Source: Lonicera japonica (lineage: Eukaryota > Streptophyta > Magnoliopsida > Dipsacales > Caprifoliaceae). From it: a stretch of DNA of 64,000 nucleotides. The first letter of the stretch is position 1, and each line of letters opens with the position of its first letter. The stretch lies in NCBI GenBank assembly GCA_021464415.1, contig JAKCWG010000770.1, forward strand, positions 1 to 64,000. The letters are read 5' to 3'. The notes beneath the pieces are model-generated. The model had not been told where the DNA came from. It was given only the letters and a program-made list of their open reading frames with translations, and did not search any database. Positions 55,101-63,472 of the stretch are shown piece by piece. Both the position numbers and the translations under genes were made by a program.

Positions 55101-56212
55101 AGGCGCTCCACCATTTGGGCGGCCAGTTCCCTCCATCTTGTTACAAACTCACTAATACTCTCATTCTCCTTCTGCTTAGCCATCTCTAGATGTTTCCTTG
55201 TAACTTTAAGTTCCTCATTAGTTTTGTACTGTGACACAAACTCTTGGACAATGGCGGACCATGATCTAACACGATGCTTTTCAAGGTTCAAAAACCAACT
55301 CTGGGCTGGTCCTGCCAAAGTGAGGTGAAAGGAATTGGCTAATTCAGCCTCACCGAGATCATAAATTCTCATTGAACGGACATAAGATTTCAGATGGAGT
55401 TCTGGTGGTGTAGTGCCTGTAAATTTTGGGATGGAGGGCATCTTAAAACCCACGGGATAACGAGCCTCAGGGTATAAGTTGTAGCTTTGCATCTGGGTTA
55501 AATCGTTCGAACTCTCAGCTACTTTTTGGGTAAGTGCTTTCAACTGCTCCTTAAGCTCAGACAAGTCTCTATCCCCCCGGTGAGTTTCTATTGGCGTGGG
55601 GCCCTCCCCTTGGATACTCATGGGTCTTCTCATTGGGTCATAATACGGATCATGGTATGGTTCATGGACCGGTTGCATCTGTGGAGGGGCTTGATTGGTC
55701 AGGTCCTGTTGTAACCAATTGCCGACCGGATCAGGCATGGGTTTGGGTTGGTTCAACTGTTCATATGGCGGTGGTACTTCGGTATGAACTGAGAGTGGCG
55801 GTGGTGGTGGTAGAATAACCGGAGTTTCTCTTGGTGATTCTGTCATGCGCCCTTTAGCCAACTCGTCCAACTTGGCACGAGTATTTTTGTTGTCACTTAA
55901 TAACATGGTCATGCTTTGGTTCAAATTCATCAACATTCGATACATATCTTCGGGATTCGGTAACGGAGCATTCATGTTTCCGCTTGAACTGGCTAGGTTT
56001 GGATCAACATTCAAGGATGGAGTATGATGTAGCGGCTGACCCCCAACAGTATTATTCTGCGGCATTCCCGGGTTTTGGTAAAAAGGACCGGGCGGCGGAT
56101 CCGCTGCATTGTTCAATTGGTTGTTCACATTCCGGTTCGGGGTATTCTGATCCATGTTTTCAGAGGAATCTGGTCTGACGAGTCTCCCGGTGCTATCTCT
56201 TCCAGCCCACAC
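49184..56212 (-). CDS. gag-pol: Gag-pol polyprotein of element B (2342 aa), TAT/Ogre gypsy, uninterrupted
   Basis: One frame encodes all replication functions. Gag spans about 240-410 (SWFLNLEKHRVRSW near 300) with a CEYHQGFGHTTDSC knuckle at 528-541. A G-patch-like glycine motif (FIPGFGLGKQNQG) is near 665 and a second (FLPGIGLGKYQAG) near 1047. Between them is the protease, with VDNGSTINV near 877 where many proteases have D-S/T-G. RT has YVDDMIIKS near 1472 and MPFGLKNAGATYQR before it. A first RNase H is followed by an archaeal-type RNase H (YFDGACNRNGNG near 1767, FGDSALI, NNFADALA), the hallmark of the TAT clade. Integrase has the zinc motif and D (GIDIIG, 2062), D (SDNGTHF, 2123), E (VEAANK, 2159), then a GPYIV end. 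A later Met at 56155 could be the start. All catalytic residues I can see are present, so activity is plausible. Confidence 0.95.
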   Translation of the reverse strand: MWAGRDSTGRLVRPDSSENMDQNTPNRNVNNQLNNAADPPPGPFYQNPGMPQNNTVGGQPLHHTPSLNVDPNLASSSGNMNAPLPNPEDMYRMLMNLNQSMTMLLSDNKNTRAKLDELAKGRMTESPRETPVILPPPPPLSVHTEVPPPYEQLNQPKPMPDPVGNWLQQDLTNQAPPQMQPVHEPYHDPYYDPMRRPMSIQGEGPTPIETHRGDRDLSELKEQLKALTQKVAESSNDLTQMQSYNLYPEARYPVGFKMPSIPKFTGTTPPELHLKSYVRSMRIYDLGEAELANSFHLTLAGPAQSWFLNLEKHRVRSWSAIVQEFVSQYKTNEELKVTRKHLEMAKQKENESISEFVTRWRELAAQMVERLDEEEQLGMIVKNLKPDIRTQMGHQFFGRFKALLHVGNEIEEELAKQAEIKKSASQYKKTSTSAINQVTSSGSYGRGYSGNPFGQNSVKNIGDLGYRNNNNSNLRTFDQNRSRDRHFSQLPGPLGKVFEQLKEAGIMYPMNPRPLPQQIPPHWNMNEHCEYHQGFGHTTDSCMALRHAIQNLIDNKRIPDPSAPNVARNPLPNHRINSIEEDSDLPDPVLLIKPAGNTENVEVWKFSCPKPSPTVIQYTPPRSQKSVEEVEDETLLGLSVDETCTMQSQEIVSPKVMGWMKQMQFIPGFGLGKQNQGIAHFPQFKGNPRRQGLGYNQGKTIKKNTHPRKNCSQINMITFNWNTVSQVNEGPPSTPVETPEGPSDPVATWVQQLTRSGRVYQPPNTKQPIDVALPNEPAKNPEEGRVVEQLKKTQAQISIWGLLVASKPHRMALMRMLDESVVPLEATPNELTAMIASMGVQKQVLGFSDEDLSPLGRDHNQALHITVVAYGMSIPYVLVDNGSTINVCPLKTAVRLGIDLTAMEESPVTVRAYDNTKREVLGSVMLSMQIGPASFTTEFQVIDIPSSFNLLLGRVWLHEVGALPSSLHQKMKIPFNGDIIIIKGDPERTIVPKNSPVLGIGSQDVQLGGFSYEPKVQTLTMQTVNYLPPDDMSTMNTQVIKMMRKMEFLPGIGLGKYQAGIAQMIEPFQQPSPLAGLGYVGDFSRMKSAVSADSSLNGWFIKEGEDFPYCGFQEPWVNEEGKRQPGLEIFYEEDLYISEGFTHTFSSRLKITRPPVEPLEEEDMLGNMFEVMAIEEDYLGDPVHLIRPIEGKKKQRERNIDRNVRNLECTLSVQSDVSINKIANLFPYFDSCDVEIMNENLNDEQRIQPIEGDAVTINLGTTDDIKEIKIGAELSHDEKTDLENLLKEFVNVFAWSYADMPGLDATIVMHEIHTKPECKPVKQKLRKLVPEWSLKVKEEVTKQLDVGFIRVVEYPTWLANIVPVPKANGKVRVCVDYRNLNAACPKDDFPLPNIDLIVDNTANHALKSFVDGFAGYNQIKMHPDHQEKTAFITPWGTYCYTVMPFGLKNAGATYQRAATTLFHDLIHKEVEVYVDDMIIKSLDRASHVETLRIFFERLMQFQMRLNPQKCVFGVTKGKMLGYIVSRKGIEVDPAKVKAIQEMPIPKTEREIRGFLGRLQFISRFISQLTRTCEPIFKLLQKSSDGQWNEQCQEAFDKIKQYLSNPPVLAPPQVGIPLILYMSVNDSSVGAMLAQHLLKTRTEQAIYYLSKKLSPGEQNYTALEKSCAALVWATQKLRHYMLVFSVILISRLDPLRYLFEKPMLTNRMAKWMFLLSEFDISYVTQKAVKGQVIADHLAGNPIIDAELQDFEFPDESIMEITKDDEWKMYFDGACNRNGNGIGILLISPDQTHAPMSFRLEFPCTNNIAEYEACIVGLEIALQKGVRKIQVFGDSALIIHQILKKWKIKEEKLVPFLTQLEETSEKFDCIEFFYIPRTQNNFADALATLASMIEIPGEKEEIQIQIQRRINPVFCLSLDVERGNEIDQKVWYYDIWQLLKHNEYPSHADKTTRVTLRRLASRFIICAGKLYRRNDDGIHLQCLDEEKSRAMMEQIHSGECGPHMSGHTLARKMVRQGYYWLTMQKDCFEYVKGCHQCQIYAKAQKLPPKELYPMTSPWPFSIWGIDIIGKISPKGSNGHEYILVAIDYFTKWVEAESYKDLNARKVARFIRHNIICRYGVPHEIISDNGTHFEGEANKIMEEYGIRRHKSSPYRPQTNGAVEAANKNLKNIISKMVKSGRDWPEKLPYALWGYRTTERVSTGSTPFSLTYGMEAVLPVEMEIPSLRVILENQVTESDWVKARYEELAMIDENRLRASYQHQGYQKRIAKAFNRKIRDRSIIVGDLVLKEIREPARDPRGKFSPKWTGPYIVTKILSGGAVLLTDIDGQELNLPVNLDRLKKYYQ

Positions 56213-57172
56213 AGAGGCCAGGATGAATATCTGCTATTGCGGAAAAAAGGACAAATTCGATCGCGCGCATTCCCCCGGAAAATAACAACAATATATCATT
56301 TAGAAATTGCCGGACCTTATCCAGAAATACATCGATCGGGACGAAAATAAACACACAAACAAGTTTTTCTTTAGGTGAGATTGAAAACAGACCAACGGCG
56401 ACAACTTGAGAGTCCCGTATAGCGGTAGGGTAGGAATAGAATTCCATGGGTTCCCTGACCGTTTATAGTTTTGGGAAATCATTTTGAAAAGAGTTTTTTT
56501 TCGAAAAATCATTTGAAAATATGGGAAGGTCTCTCCTCATGAGTTGCTTTGTTCATGGAATCAGGGCTTCCGCTCACTAGATTCTCACGACTGTTGGTCA
56601 TTAAAACCATGCATAAAATCTTTGTGTTCTAAGCTGACTCCCCTATATGCAAGCGTGGCTGAAGAGGGTAAGGTTTAAGGCTCCCTCCTATTTGGCAGGT
56701 CTTACGATATACCTCAAGAGCGCAGGTACGTGTAAGAACCTTTTGATATACATCCCGGGTACGTGAGTGTTCTCGTCACTCTATATACCTCGGTAAGTAC
56801 TTGGCCAAGGAGAGTGGTCCCAGGCGCTTTTGGCTAGTGCAGACCCGCAAGTCCACGGCCTAGTCACGACTCTGGTCCCGAGGTTAATAGGGTAAATTCA
56901 CACTCGCGAAAATGCATGATAAGACGTGAGTGCGTGCAAAATAACAATATGGCAGTTCATTATTGATCAATGCTTTAGGGTTTGTTACTGTAATTTACAC
57001 AATTTTAATTATGAAAAAGATCTTCCTCACATAATTAGCAAATAAAGGCATCAGGGTATCCACCTAAATCGTTTCTATGTTATCCTAGAACTAAGGCTTA
57101 CAAGACCTAAACCTAATAAATAACAGGAATTAAATATATGATCCATTATGTCAGAGCTTAGTTCTCTACTTT
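56213..57172 (-). other. Untranslated leader of element B
   Basis: About 960 bp between PBS and gag, colinear with the leader of A. Shared words include GCAAGCGTGG near 56650, GGTAAGGTTTAAGGCTCCC, CTTGGCCAAGGAGAGTGG (56800-56817) and CCCGCAAGTCCACGGCCTAG. No ORF of note. Confidence 0.7.
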
Positions 57173-57189
57173 CCCCAGCAGAGTCGCCA
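57173..57189 (-). other. Primer binding site of element B
   Basis: Plus strand CCCCAGCAGAGTCGCCA, minus strand TGGCGACTCTGCTGGGG, one base from the LTR. Matches a tRNA-Arg 3' end with one difference, the usual Ogre primer. Confidence 0.85.
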
Positions 57190-57190
57190 C

Positions 57191-58344
57191 TGTGAGAATC
57201 CGGACCCATACCCCCGAGAAGGAGAAAAGAGTAGTCCTTTCTCGGTTTTATTTGAAAACGTGTTTTGTAGAGTCGCCAGTTTGTTTTACGAGAAAACAAA
57301 CAAAAGGTCGTACAAAGGATAATTCGAAAACGAACTATCTTTCATACGTTTGAAACCAGAGATTTATTTTGAAAATTGACTTTGCTAGGGTTCGGGAACT
57401 ACATTACGAATTGGGAAGGTGTTAGGCACCCAATTCGCCCTTTCGGTCTCTTAATGGATCATGTATTTAATTCCTATTTTAGATATCTTGCAAGTAGTTC
57501 GAATGGTTTTTTAGAATAGTCCTTTCCGGATAAATTTAGTTTAAAACAATATTTTGAAATCAGACTCGAGCTTTGCGAGCGCCTACGTATTCATTCGTAT
57601 AATGAAATCAGAGTCTCGTAGTTCCTTTCTTTTGGAAACTGTTTTTGTATTTTTGTTTGTTTTGAAAACGTGTCAAAACAGGTTTTAGATTTCTTGTAAA
57701 ACTTAGAAAGGATTTGTTTTGAAAGCAGTGAACTTCTTTGCAAGTTATCTAATTTTCTATATTAAAAACGAAATTAAATGCAGTACTGAAATTAAGGATT
57801 TGGTAGAAAGTTATACCTGCTGCGCTTGCAGAAGATAGGAGGACTTTGCCTTGACTTCCTTCTCTCTCTAAAGCTTTCTCTCTCTAGAGCTTTCTCTCAC
57901 TAGCCTTCTCTCTCACTAGCCTTCTCTCAGAATTTCTCTAAAAATGACTTTCTAGAGACTTTGACAAAGCTCCTACTTACCCAAAATACTATTCAATGTT
58001 GATGCCTCTAAAATGGGATCCCAAGGGTCCTATTTATAGCAACATTTGCGCCAAAAACGCTCCAAAAGAGGCCAACCGCAGGGGTAGCCGCATGGGGTGC
58101 GGCTAGGGGGTGCGGCTAGGAGGTGCCAACCGTACGGTTGGCAGGTAGCCGTACGGTTGGGCGTGCGACAGGGGGGTGCGGCTAGGAGGTGCCAACCGTA
58201 CGGTTGGCAGGTAGCCGTACGGTTGGGCGTGCGACAGGGGGGTGCGGCTAGGAGGTGCCAACCGTACGGTTGGCAGGTAGCCGTACGGTTGGGCGTGCGA
58301 CAGGGGGGTGCGGCTGGCTCATAAAAAAATGTGCAGGAGCGCTC
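57191..58344 (-). repeat. 5' LTR of element B, U3 end truncated
   Basis: Aligns with 39964-41117 with about three differences, then stops at AGGAGCGCTC. The last 236-240 bp of the complete LTR (41118-41353) are absent. Confidence 0.94.
58030..58313 (-). promoter_or_regulatory. Element B U3 promoter, 5' LTR copy
   Basis: TATA box at 58030-58038 and the three perfect palindromes at 58126-58141, 58192-58207 and 58258-58273. This copy should drive gag-pol; it survives the U3 truncation. Confidence 0.7.
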
Positions 58345-58358
58345 CTTATGGCACTTAG
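58342..58358. other. Deletion junction with templated 17-nt filler
   Basis: CTCCTTATGGCACTTAG joins the broken LTR of B to Copia1 and is identical to 58496-58512 in Copia1. The first CTC is shared with the LTR. On the right of the filler, Copia1 integrase coding text resumes (minus strand, YLINEKLQS). Confidence 0.75.
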
Positions 58359-59300
58359 GATTGTAACTTCTCATTAATTAAATATAGGTACCCTTAATAA
58401 TTGTCATGAACATAATGAAATATTGTTAACCATTCCAGAAGGCTGTAGAGAACAGTTCACAGATATCCGCATTAATTAGTTCTAAGACAGTTGAACTCCT
58501 TATGGCACTTAGTTTCCTTATGTTTGTCCATTTTTCCTTTACACAATAAATACGGATTTAAAAATTTGTTAAATCAAGGGGTTTCAAGAATTCCACAAGT
58601 CTCTTAATTCTCTATTTAGAGATTTATCCCAAATGCTTGTGCCATAACATGGAAGAATTCTTATCAGTTAATTTATGCTTTGTATCACGTGAATCAATTT
58701 ACAAAGTTTCATTACATGAAGTGATTGTATTTGTATATAAATTAAATAAATAGAAACAAAATATTTGAATCTTGAAAAAGACTTAACTTTATTATTTTCA
58801 AATGAACAACAATAACCGTATTTGTCCAAATGAAAATAGAAATATCATCTAAATGACAGTACCATATAAGTATATCTCAAATACAAAAATGGTAATCAGT
58901 CTTTAATGATAACCTAAAATTCCAAATATAACTATTTTGCCACTGCCCTGATAGATGGATATTTCAACATCAATTGGCTTTTGGCTCCACATATAACCTC
59001 TAAACACACTTATGTGAGTAGTATCTCCAAAATCTACTCACCAAGTAATCACATGTACATAAGTTAAACTAATTACTGAACAAACCATAATGAGAATTAT
59101 ATCCTACTTTACATGCCAAGTGGCGTATTTGGAACATTACTATGTCTATTCTTCTTATAAAAGTAACTGACAAATTCTTTATCATATTTCTTTTGCAATT
59201 ACTATAGTATTGTTCCAACCGCAACTTCTTAACTTTTATGCTTTATCCTTTGTCCTTTAGAGGTGTTTGCTAGACGAATAACTACCGTCTTTTATCGCTA
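58359..59300 (-). pseudogene. Copia1 protease and integrase N-terminal remnant
   Basis: On the minus strand, leftward: a decayed protease region (VDFGDTTHISVF near 59010, where the family has D-S-G), GAG-pre-integrase with MLWHKH-like text near 58640, KETKCHKEFN near 58500, and the integrase start (CRYLWTVLYS-like, then YLINEKLQS at 58360-58385). Frames change often. The integrase core continues at 15984 after a gap: roughly 30-35 residues, including the second catalytic Asp, are missing because of the deletion at 58344. Confidence 0.75.
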
Positions 59301-60990
59301 AATCTTTTATTCTTCTTGCACACTGTAAGATATGAACTCATTAAGAGATCATTAATTTATCCTTATGAGTATTTTAACTCATCGTAAACTAACTGTATTG
59401 TGGGGGAAGAGAAATAAAGAACTTGATGCACGAGCAAGTCATTAGACATCCCTAACTTTAATGCCATTAGCAATATTAGACATTTTCATAATGTACTTCC
59501 CTTATGTTCCTTTTCCTTATACCTTATTGAAACAAGACTAATCAAAAGGTTACTTGCTTCAGCCTTTTGTTTTTGGCAAAATATTTCTATAATTTCTTTA
59601 AAGAACTAAGTATCAGTTTCCTCATAAAGCCTCAAAAAAATAATAATTTTGGAATAGAAACATTCTATTTTCAATTCTTAAAATTTGTGCTGTTAAGCAT
59701 CAGTACCAAATTTATATTGGCAGATATATATAAAACATAACTAAAAACTGAATAGAGAACAAATTATAAAAATCATAAACTTACAATTAATATACATGTC
59801 ATAACATATTAACAAACAATATATATGAATGACACAATTATCCAAATTATCAATAGTGGGTCCCCATCACAAGATACATAGTACAATATTGATATTTAGT
59901 CTTTGGACAGAAACATCAACTTGTAATTGGCCCTTTCAATGCAGTAATCAAATATGAATGACAAATCCTGTCAAATAATAGGACTTCCTTTGGGCCGATG
60001 TATTATTCACATGGAAAACTTGATTGTCATATTATATTTATTACCATAAGTATACATATTATTCGGCCAAACAATAACCTTCCTTAAAACCGATTATTAT
60101 TTGCATAAATAACAAATACACACATCTTAACATTCCAAAACAAACAAATTTACGCGATAGAGGTTACTTTGGCAACTTATTGTTTCAATTCATCTAATTT
60201 AAAATATCAGACTATTTACGTTTTGCATCTTTATGATCTTAAAAAAATAGATTTTTCATATTAATGAGATTTGCAAAGTATAAACCTTATTTTTCCCACA
60301 TTGACGTGTATAGTAATTTTGGATTACTAGCAGTCTGGGGCTTGCGTATCCAAACGAGACTATAATAGGTGCTCTCAACACAAGAATCAAATGTTGATAA
60401 TAATTTCTGTCAAACAAAAGCCTTTCTTTGAACTGACTTATTGCTCACATGAAAACTTGATAATTATCACACATTTATTCCTGTATGTGTGTTTATTATT
60501 TTGCCAATTATTAATCTTCCTTTGGGCCGATTATCAATTGCATAAATAATCACCACACCAATATTGAGAGAAAATAATGTCTATTATTTGGCCAAACAAT
60601 AACCTTCCTTTGGGCCGATTATTGATTGCATAAATAATAAACATTAATATATTAAATAAATAATAAACTTGATCAAAACCCTTAATCACAATATATGCAA
60701 GAATAAAATTCTTTAATCTTAACCTTAAAAATAACTTTATATATATAAAGATGCTTAAATCTGCCAAAGTAATACAAATATATAGTCACCGAATTAATTG
60801 GCCAAAGTTTCTTATAGATCTTTAGTCCGATTTCTTTAAATCTTTAAATCAAATATAATAAAGTTTTAAGGAAGAGAAAACAAATTCATATAAGTATGGA
60901 CAAATCTATAAAATTGATCCACTCCATTAAATTCCTTACTCTTCAAATATATATATAAATATATATATAATCCCAAAGAACAGTGGCCAA

Positions 60991-61029
<39 letters not shown>

Positions 61030-61226
61030 ACAAATGATCTGCCGCATGTCACAGATCAACTAAAGCTATATCCTTGTGACTCCTTCTATCAAAAATATTT
61101 TCATGGGACAAGCACGTACAAAATACAACTTTTGTGTCCGAAATCCTTATAAATTTGGTAGCCTTAATCTTTATAATTATATACAATAATAAATATCATA
61201 TAAATCTCAATGATTTAACATGAAGT
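59301..61226 (-). other. Copia1 decayed gag region and leader with CTTTGGGCCGATTATT repeats
   Basis: No open gag is left. Between about 59985 and 60640 a unit containing CTTCCTTTGGGCCGATTAT and TTGCATAAATAAT recurs about five times (clearest at 59985, 60516 and 60603). Such leader repeats probably belonged to the 5' untranslated region. Confidence 0.6.
60989..61030. repeat. (AAAT)n microsatellite, about 10 units
   Basis: Uninterrupted AATA repeats in the Copia1 leader, ending at AAACAAATG. Confidence 0.95.
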
Positions 61227-61239
61227 GCCTCTAATACCA
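61227..61239 (-). other. Primer binding site of Copia1
   Basis: Minus strand TGGTATTAGAGGC, two bases from the 5' LTR, a variant of the initiator-Met site. Confidence 0.85.
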
Positions 61240-61241
61240 CT

Positions 61242-61695
61242 TGTTAGAATTAATTCCTAAAGTCATCATGTCAAATCATCAAGATCTAAATTAAAACAAT
61301 AAAACTGCGTACCTGGATTCATGATAAACAAATGCGGAATACGAGGATCGATCACAATAACAGCACGGGTCGAGCGGTTACGTGATCTTGCTCAACCAAA
61401 TCACCTTAGTATCTTCATGGGAATTTTTGGTTATCTTCCAGATGGGGAGAAGGGAGCCGTAATTTTGATTTGGTGTATTGGGGACCGTAACCCTAATATC
61501 TATTTTATATATAGTCTAGTTAGGGTTCCCATAGAACTATAACAAGCCCATACAAGGTATATACACATTTGGCCCACATTTATTTGAGTAGTCTATTAGA
61601 CCATTAAAAATAAGTCTATTAATTTAAATAGCAAATATAATTAAAATATTATAATATTTTGTTCACATAAATTAGAAAATATAAATTTTCTAACA
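61242..61695 (-). repeat. 5' LTR of Copia1 (454 bp)
   Basis: TGTTAGAATTAATTCC...AAATTTTCTAACA, about 37 differences from the 3' LTR plus one deletion of about 20 bp. Most changes are transitions. TSD TTATC follows at 61696-61700. Confidence 0.93.
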
Positions 61696-62439
61696 TTATC
61701 TTCCCCAAATTTTATGAAAGATCCATTTAACAATGCGCACGCTCAAACATACACACATCAACTTTGATTGAATCTTCAATTGCTCTTTAGGAGATTGTTG
61801 GTCCCGTTTATTATTAGCACTTTGTAATCGGATTGAACATTGTTTTCGCTCATCATGTGGTTTTTTCTTTACAATCAAGGAGTTGAGACTCGTTATTCCT
61901 ATATTAGTTATTGGATCTTGCGTCCCATGATTAAATAATCCTTGTCACATTCTAAGTGACAAAAAAATAAATAAATAAAATAATAAGTAACAACTTGTAG
62001 CAATTTTTATTTGATTTAATTTTTAGCCAAATTTTCCCGGTCCATTACCTAAAACTTTGAAATTATTTACCCACACTTGAAGAAACTTTAAAGTTTTTTA
62101 AAAAATTCATTAATATCCTATTTAAAGTTTAATACGAACTTTTTAAAATAAAGTGGCATTCAGATTTTGGATATATTGCATAGTACTAATAAATGAATTG
62201 TCAACATAAAATTCGTAAAATTATTGATATTACCTACAAAAATTTCTATTTTTTTCTAATTTTTTTTTTCAGTTGACAAAACAAGTTAACAATAACAAAG
62301 TAAATGATTTATCTGCTTCTAATTGCAAACGTATTATACGATACAAAATACTACTACTCACATCAGAGCCAAATTGATGATGAGATTGAGTATTTTTGCA
62401 CCACAATATATTTAGTTAGTGAAATAATTTGTATTTGAA

Positions 62440-62620
62440 TCATGTGTTAAATTTTAGTTTCCTCCAATATTCAACATTATACAGTGATTTTTGTAATACA
62501 AAAATAAGAAAACTGTTGTCTACAACATTAGCTAGTCATTTATAATTGCTTACTTCGTGCATATTCATTCATATAAGAGGCGTGAGCACCAAATTTCACA
62601 CAAAATATATTCAGATGTCA
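62440..62620 (+). repeat. Diverged direct repeat, right copy (partner near 2950-3170)
   Basis: Same order of words as the left copy, including GTGAGCACCAAATTTCACAC against GAGCACACAAAATTCACAT and the following AAAATATA. Confidence 0.5.
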
Positions 62621-63098
62621 TGCTTCCACTTTTCTGCATCAAACCAATATGATTTCGCAAAATTCTATAGAGTAATCGTTACATAACACAGTAATTTTTA
62701 CATAACGCATATTATAAATTTTCGATACGTTTATCACGAATACTATATATTTCTCTAGTTATTTAGTTATTTTTATGTTGTCGCTCTATTGAATATATTT
62801 ATGACGGAGCCTGGTGCAAAGGAAGTTGAGAGGATTTTATTATTTTGTTTATTATTATTATTTGTTTTTATTTAATGTACTATTTTCTTATTTTAGTTTT
62901 ATTAATTTGGCTAGTAGATACCATTAGGATTTTGTATCTGAATTTTGAATTTTATTACCATATGTAAAATGATTTGGATTTGAATACTTTCCAAATCAAA
63001 TTCTAGTTATTTTGGATAGTTTTAGATTTTAGTTGTATAAATTGTTATCTTCTTTGTAATAGAAAAGGACATATCATGAATTAAATAAAAAAAATGAT

Positions 63099-63472
63099 AT
63101 TCTTAAATGCACCCACAAAATCTGCCTTCTCAACCAATGTGATAATACTTTCTAGCACTTCACCCGGCTCAATAGTGGGATGAGTTTACTAAAACAATGC
63201 AGATACGATAAAGTTTTGTTGCTAAAAGTAAAAATATTAAATAATATTATTTTTTTTCATTAATATAAGACATAATAAACAAAATTTATATTAGAAGAAA
63301 GACAACGGAGAAAAAAAAAACTTCACGGAAAAAAAGAAATGAATAGTGATGATTTTTCCCTTAGAAATTGGGATAAGAAGAAAGTTTTTTACACTATTTT
63401 TTAGGATGGGTTTGAGTTAGTTTTGAATTTTCGTGGGGTGAGAAGACTGATTTTGTCGGTGCATTTAAGAAC
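63099..63472. mobile_element. MITE-like element with 37-bp terminal inverted repeats (374 bp)
   Basis: The left end starts TTCTTAAATGCACC; the right end, on the minus strand, reads GTTCTTAAATGCACCGAC. Over 37 positions 32 agree. The exact ends and TSD are unclear, so the superfamily is not assigned. Confidence 0.6.

Larger units (their letters stand above)
39964..58344 (-). mobile_element. Element B: TAT/Ogre gypsy element with intact polyprotein and two antisense genes
   Basis: LTRs 39964-41353 and 57191-58344 (truncated), PBS 57173-57189, purine tract 41354-41363 and a 2342-residue gag-pol define the element. Two further genes lie between pol and the 3' LTR on the opposite strand. About three differences separate the LTRs over 1154 bp. 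It inserted in the Athila 5' LTR after GCGTC; the second TSD is lost with the 240-bp U3 end of its 5' LTR. That loss removes the 5' U3 edge but not the TATA box or palindrome array. Confidence 0.93.
4241..61695 (-). mobile_element. Copia1: outer Copia retrotransposon, stretched to 57.5 kb by nested insertions
   Basis: Two related LTRs (4241-4714 and 61242-61695) with TGTTGGAA...TTCCAACA-type ends are flanked by the 5-bp TSD TTATC at 4236-4240 and 61696-61700. On the minus strand the 3' LTR (left) is preceded by the purine tract AAGTGGGAGAT, and the 5' LTR (right) is followed by a Met-tRNA-like primer site. Decayed protease, integrase, reverse transcriptase and RNase H remnants lie in the right order on the minus strand, interrupted by Copia2 and by the Athila/Ogre complex. 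LTR divergence is about 8% by eye, making it the oldest layer. Part of the integrase core was deleted together with the right edge of element B. Confidence 0.93.
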
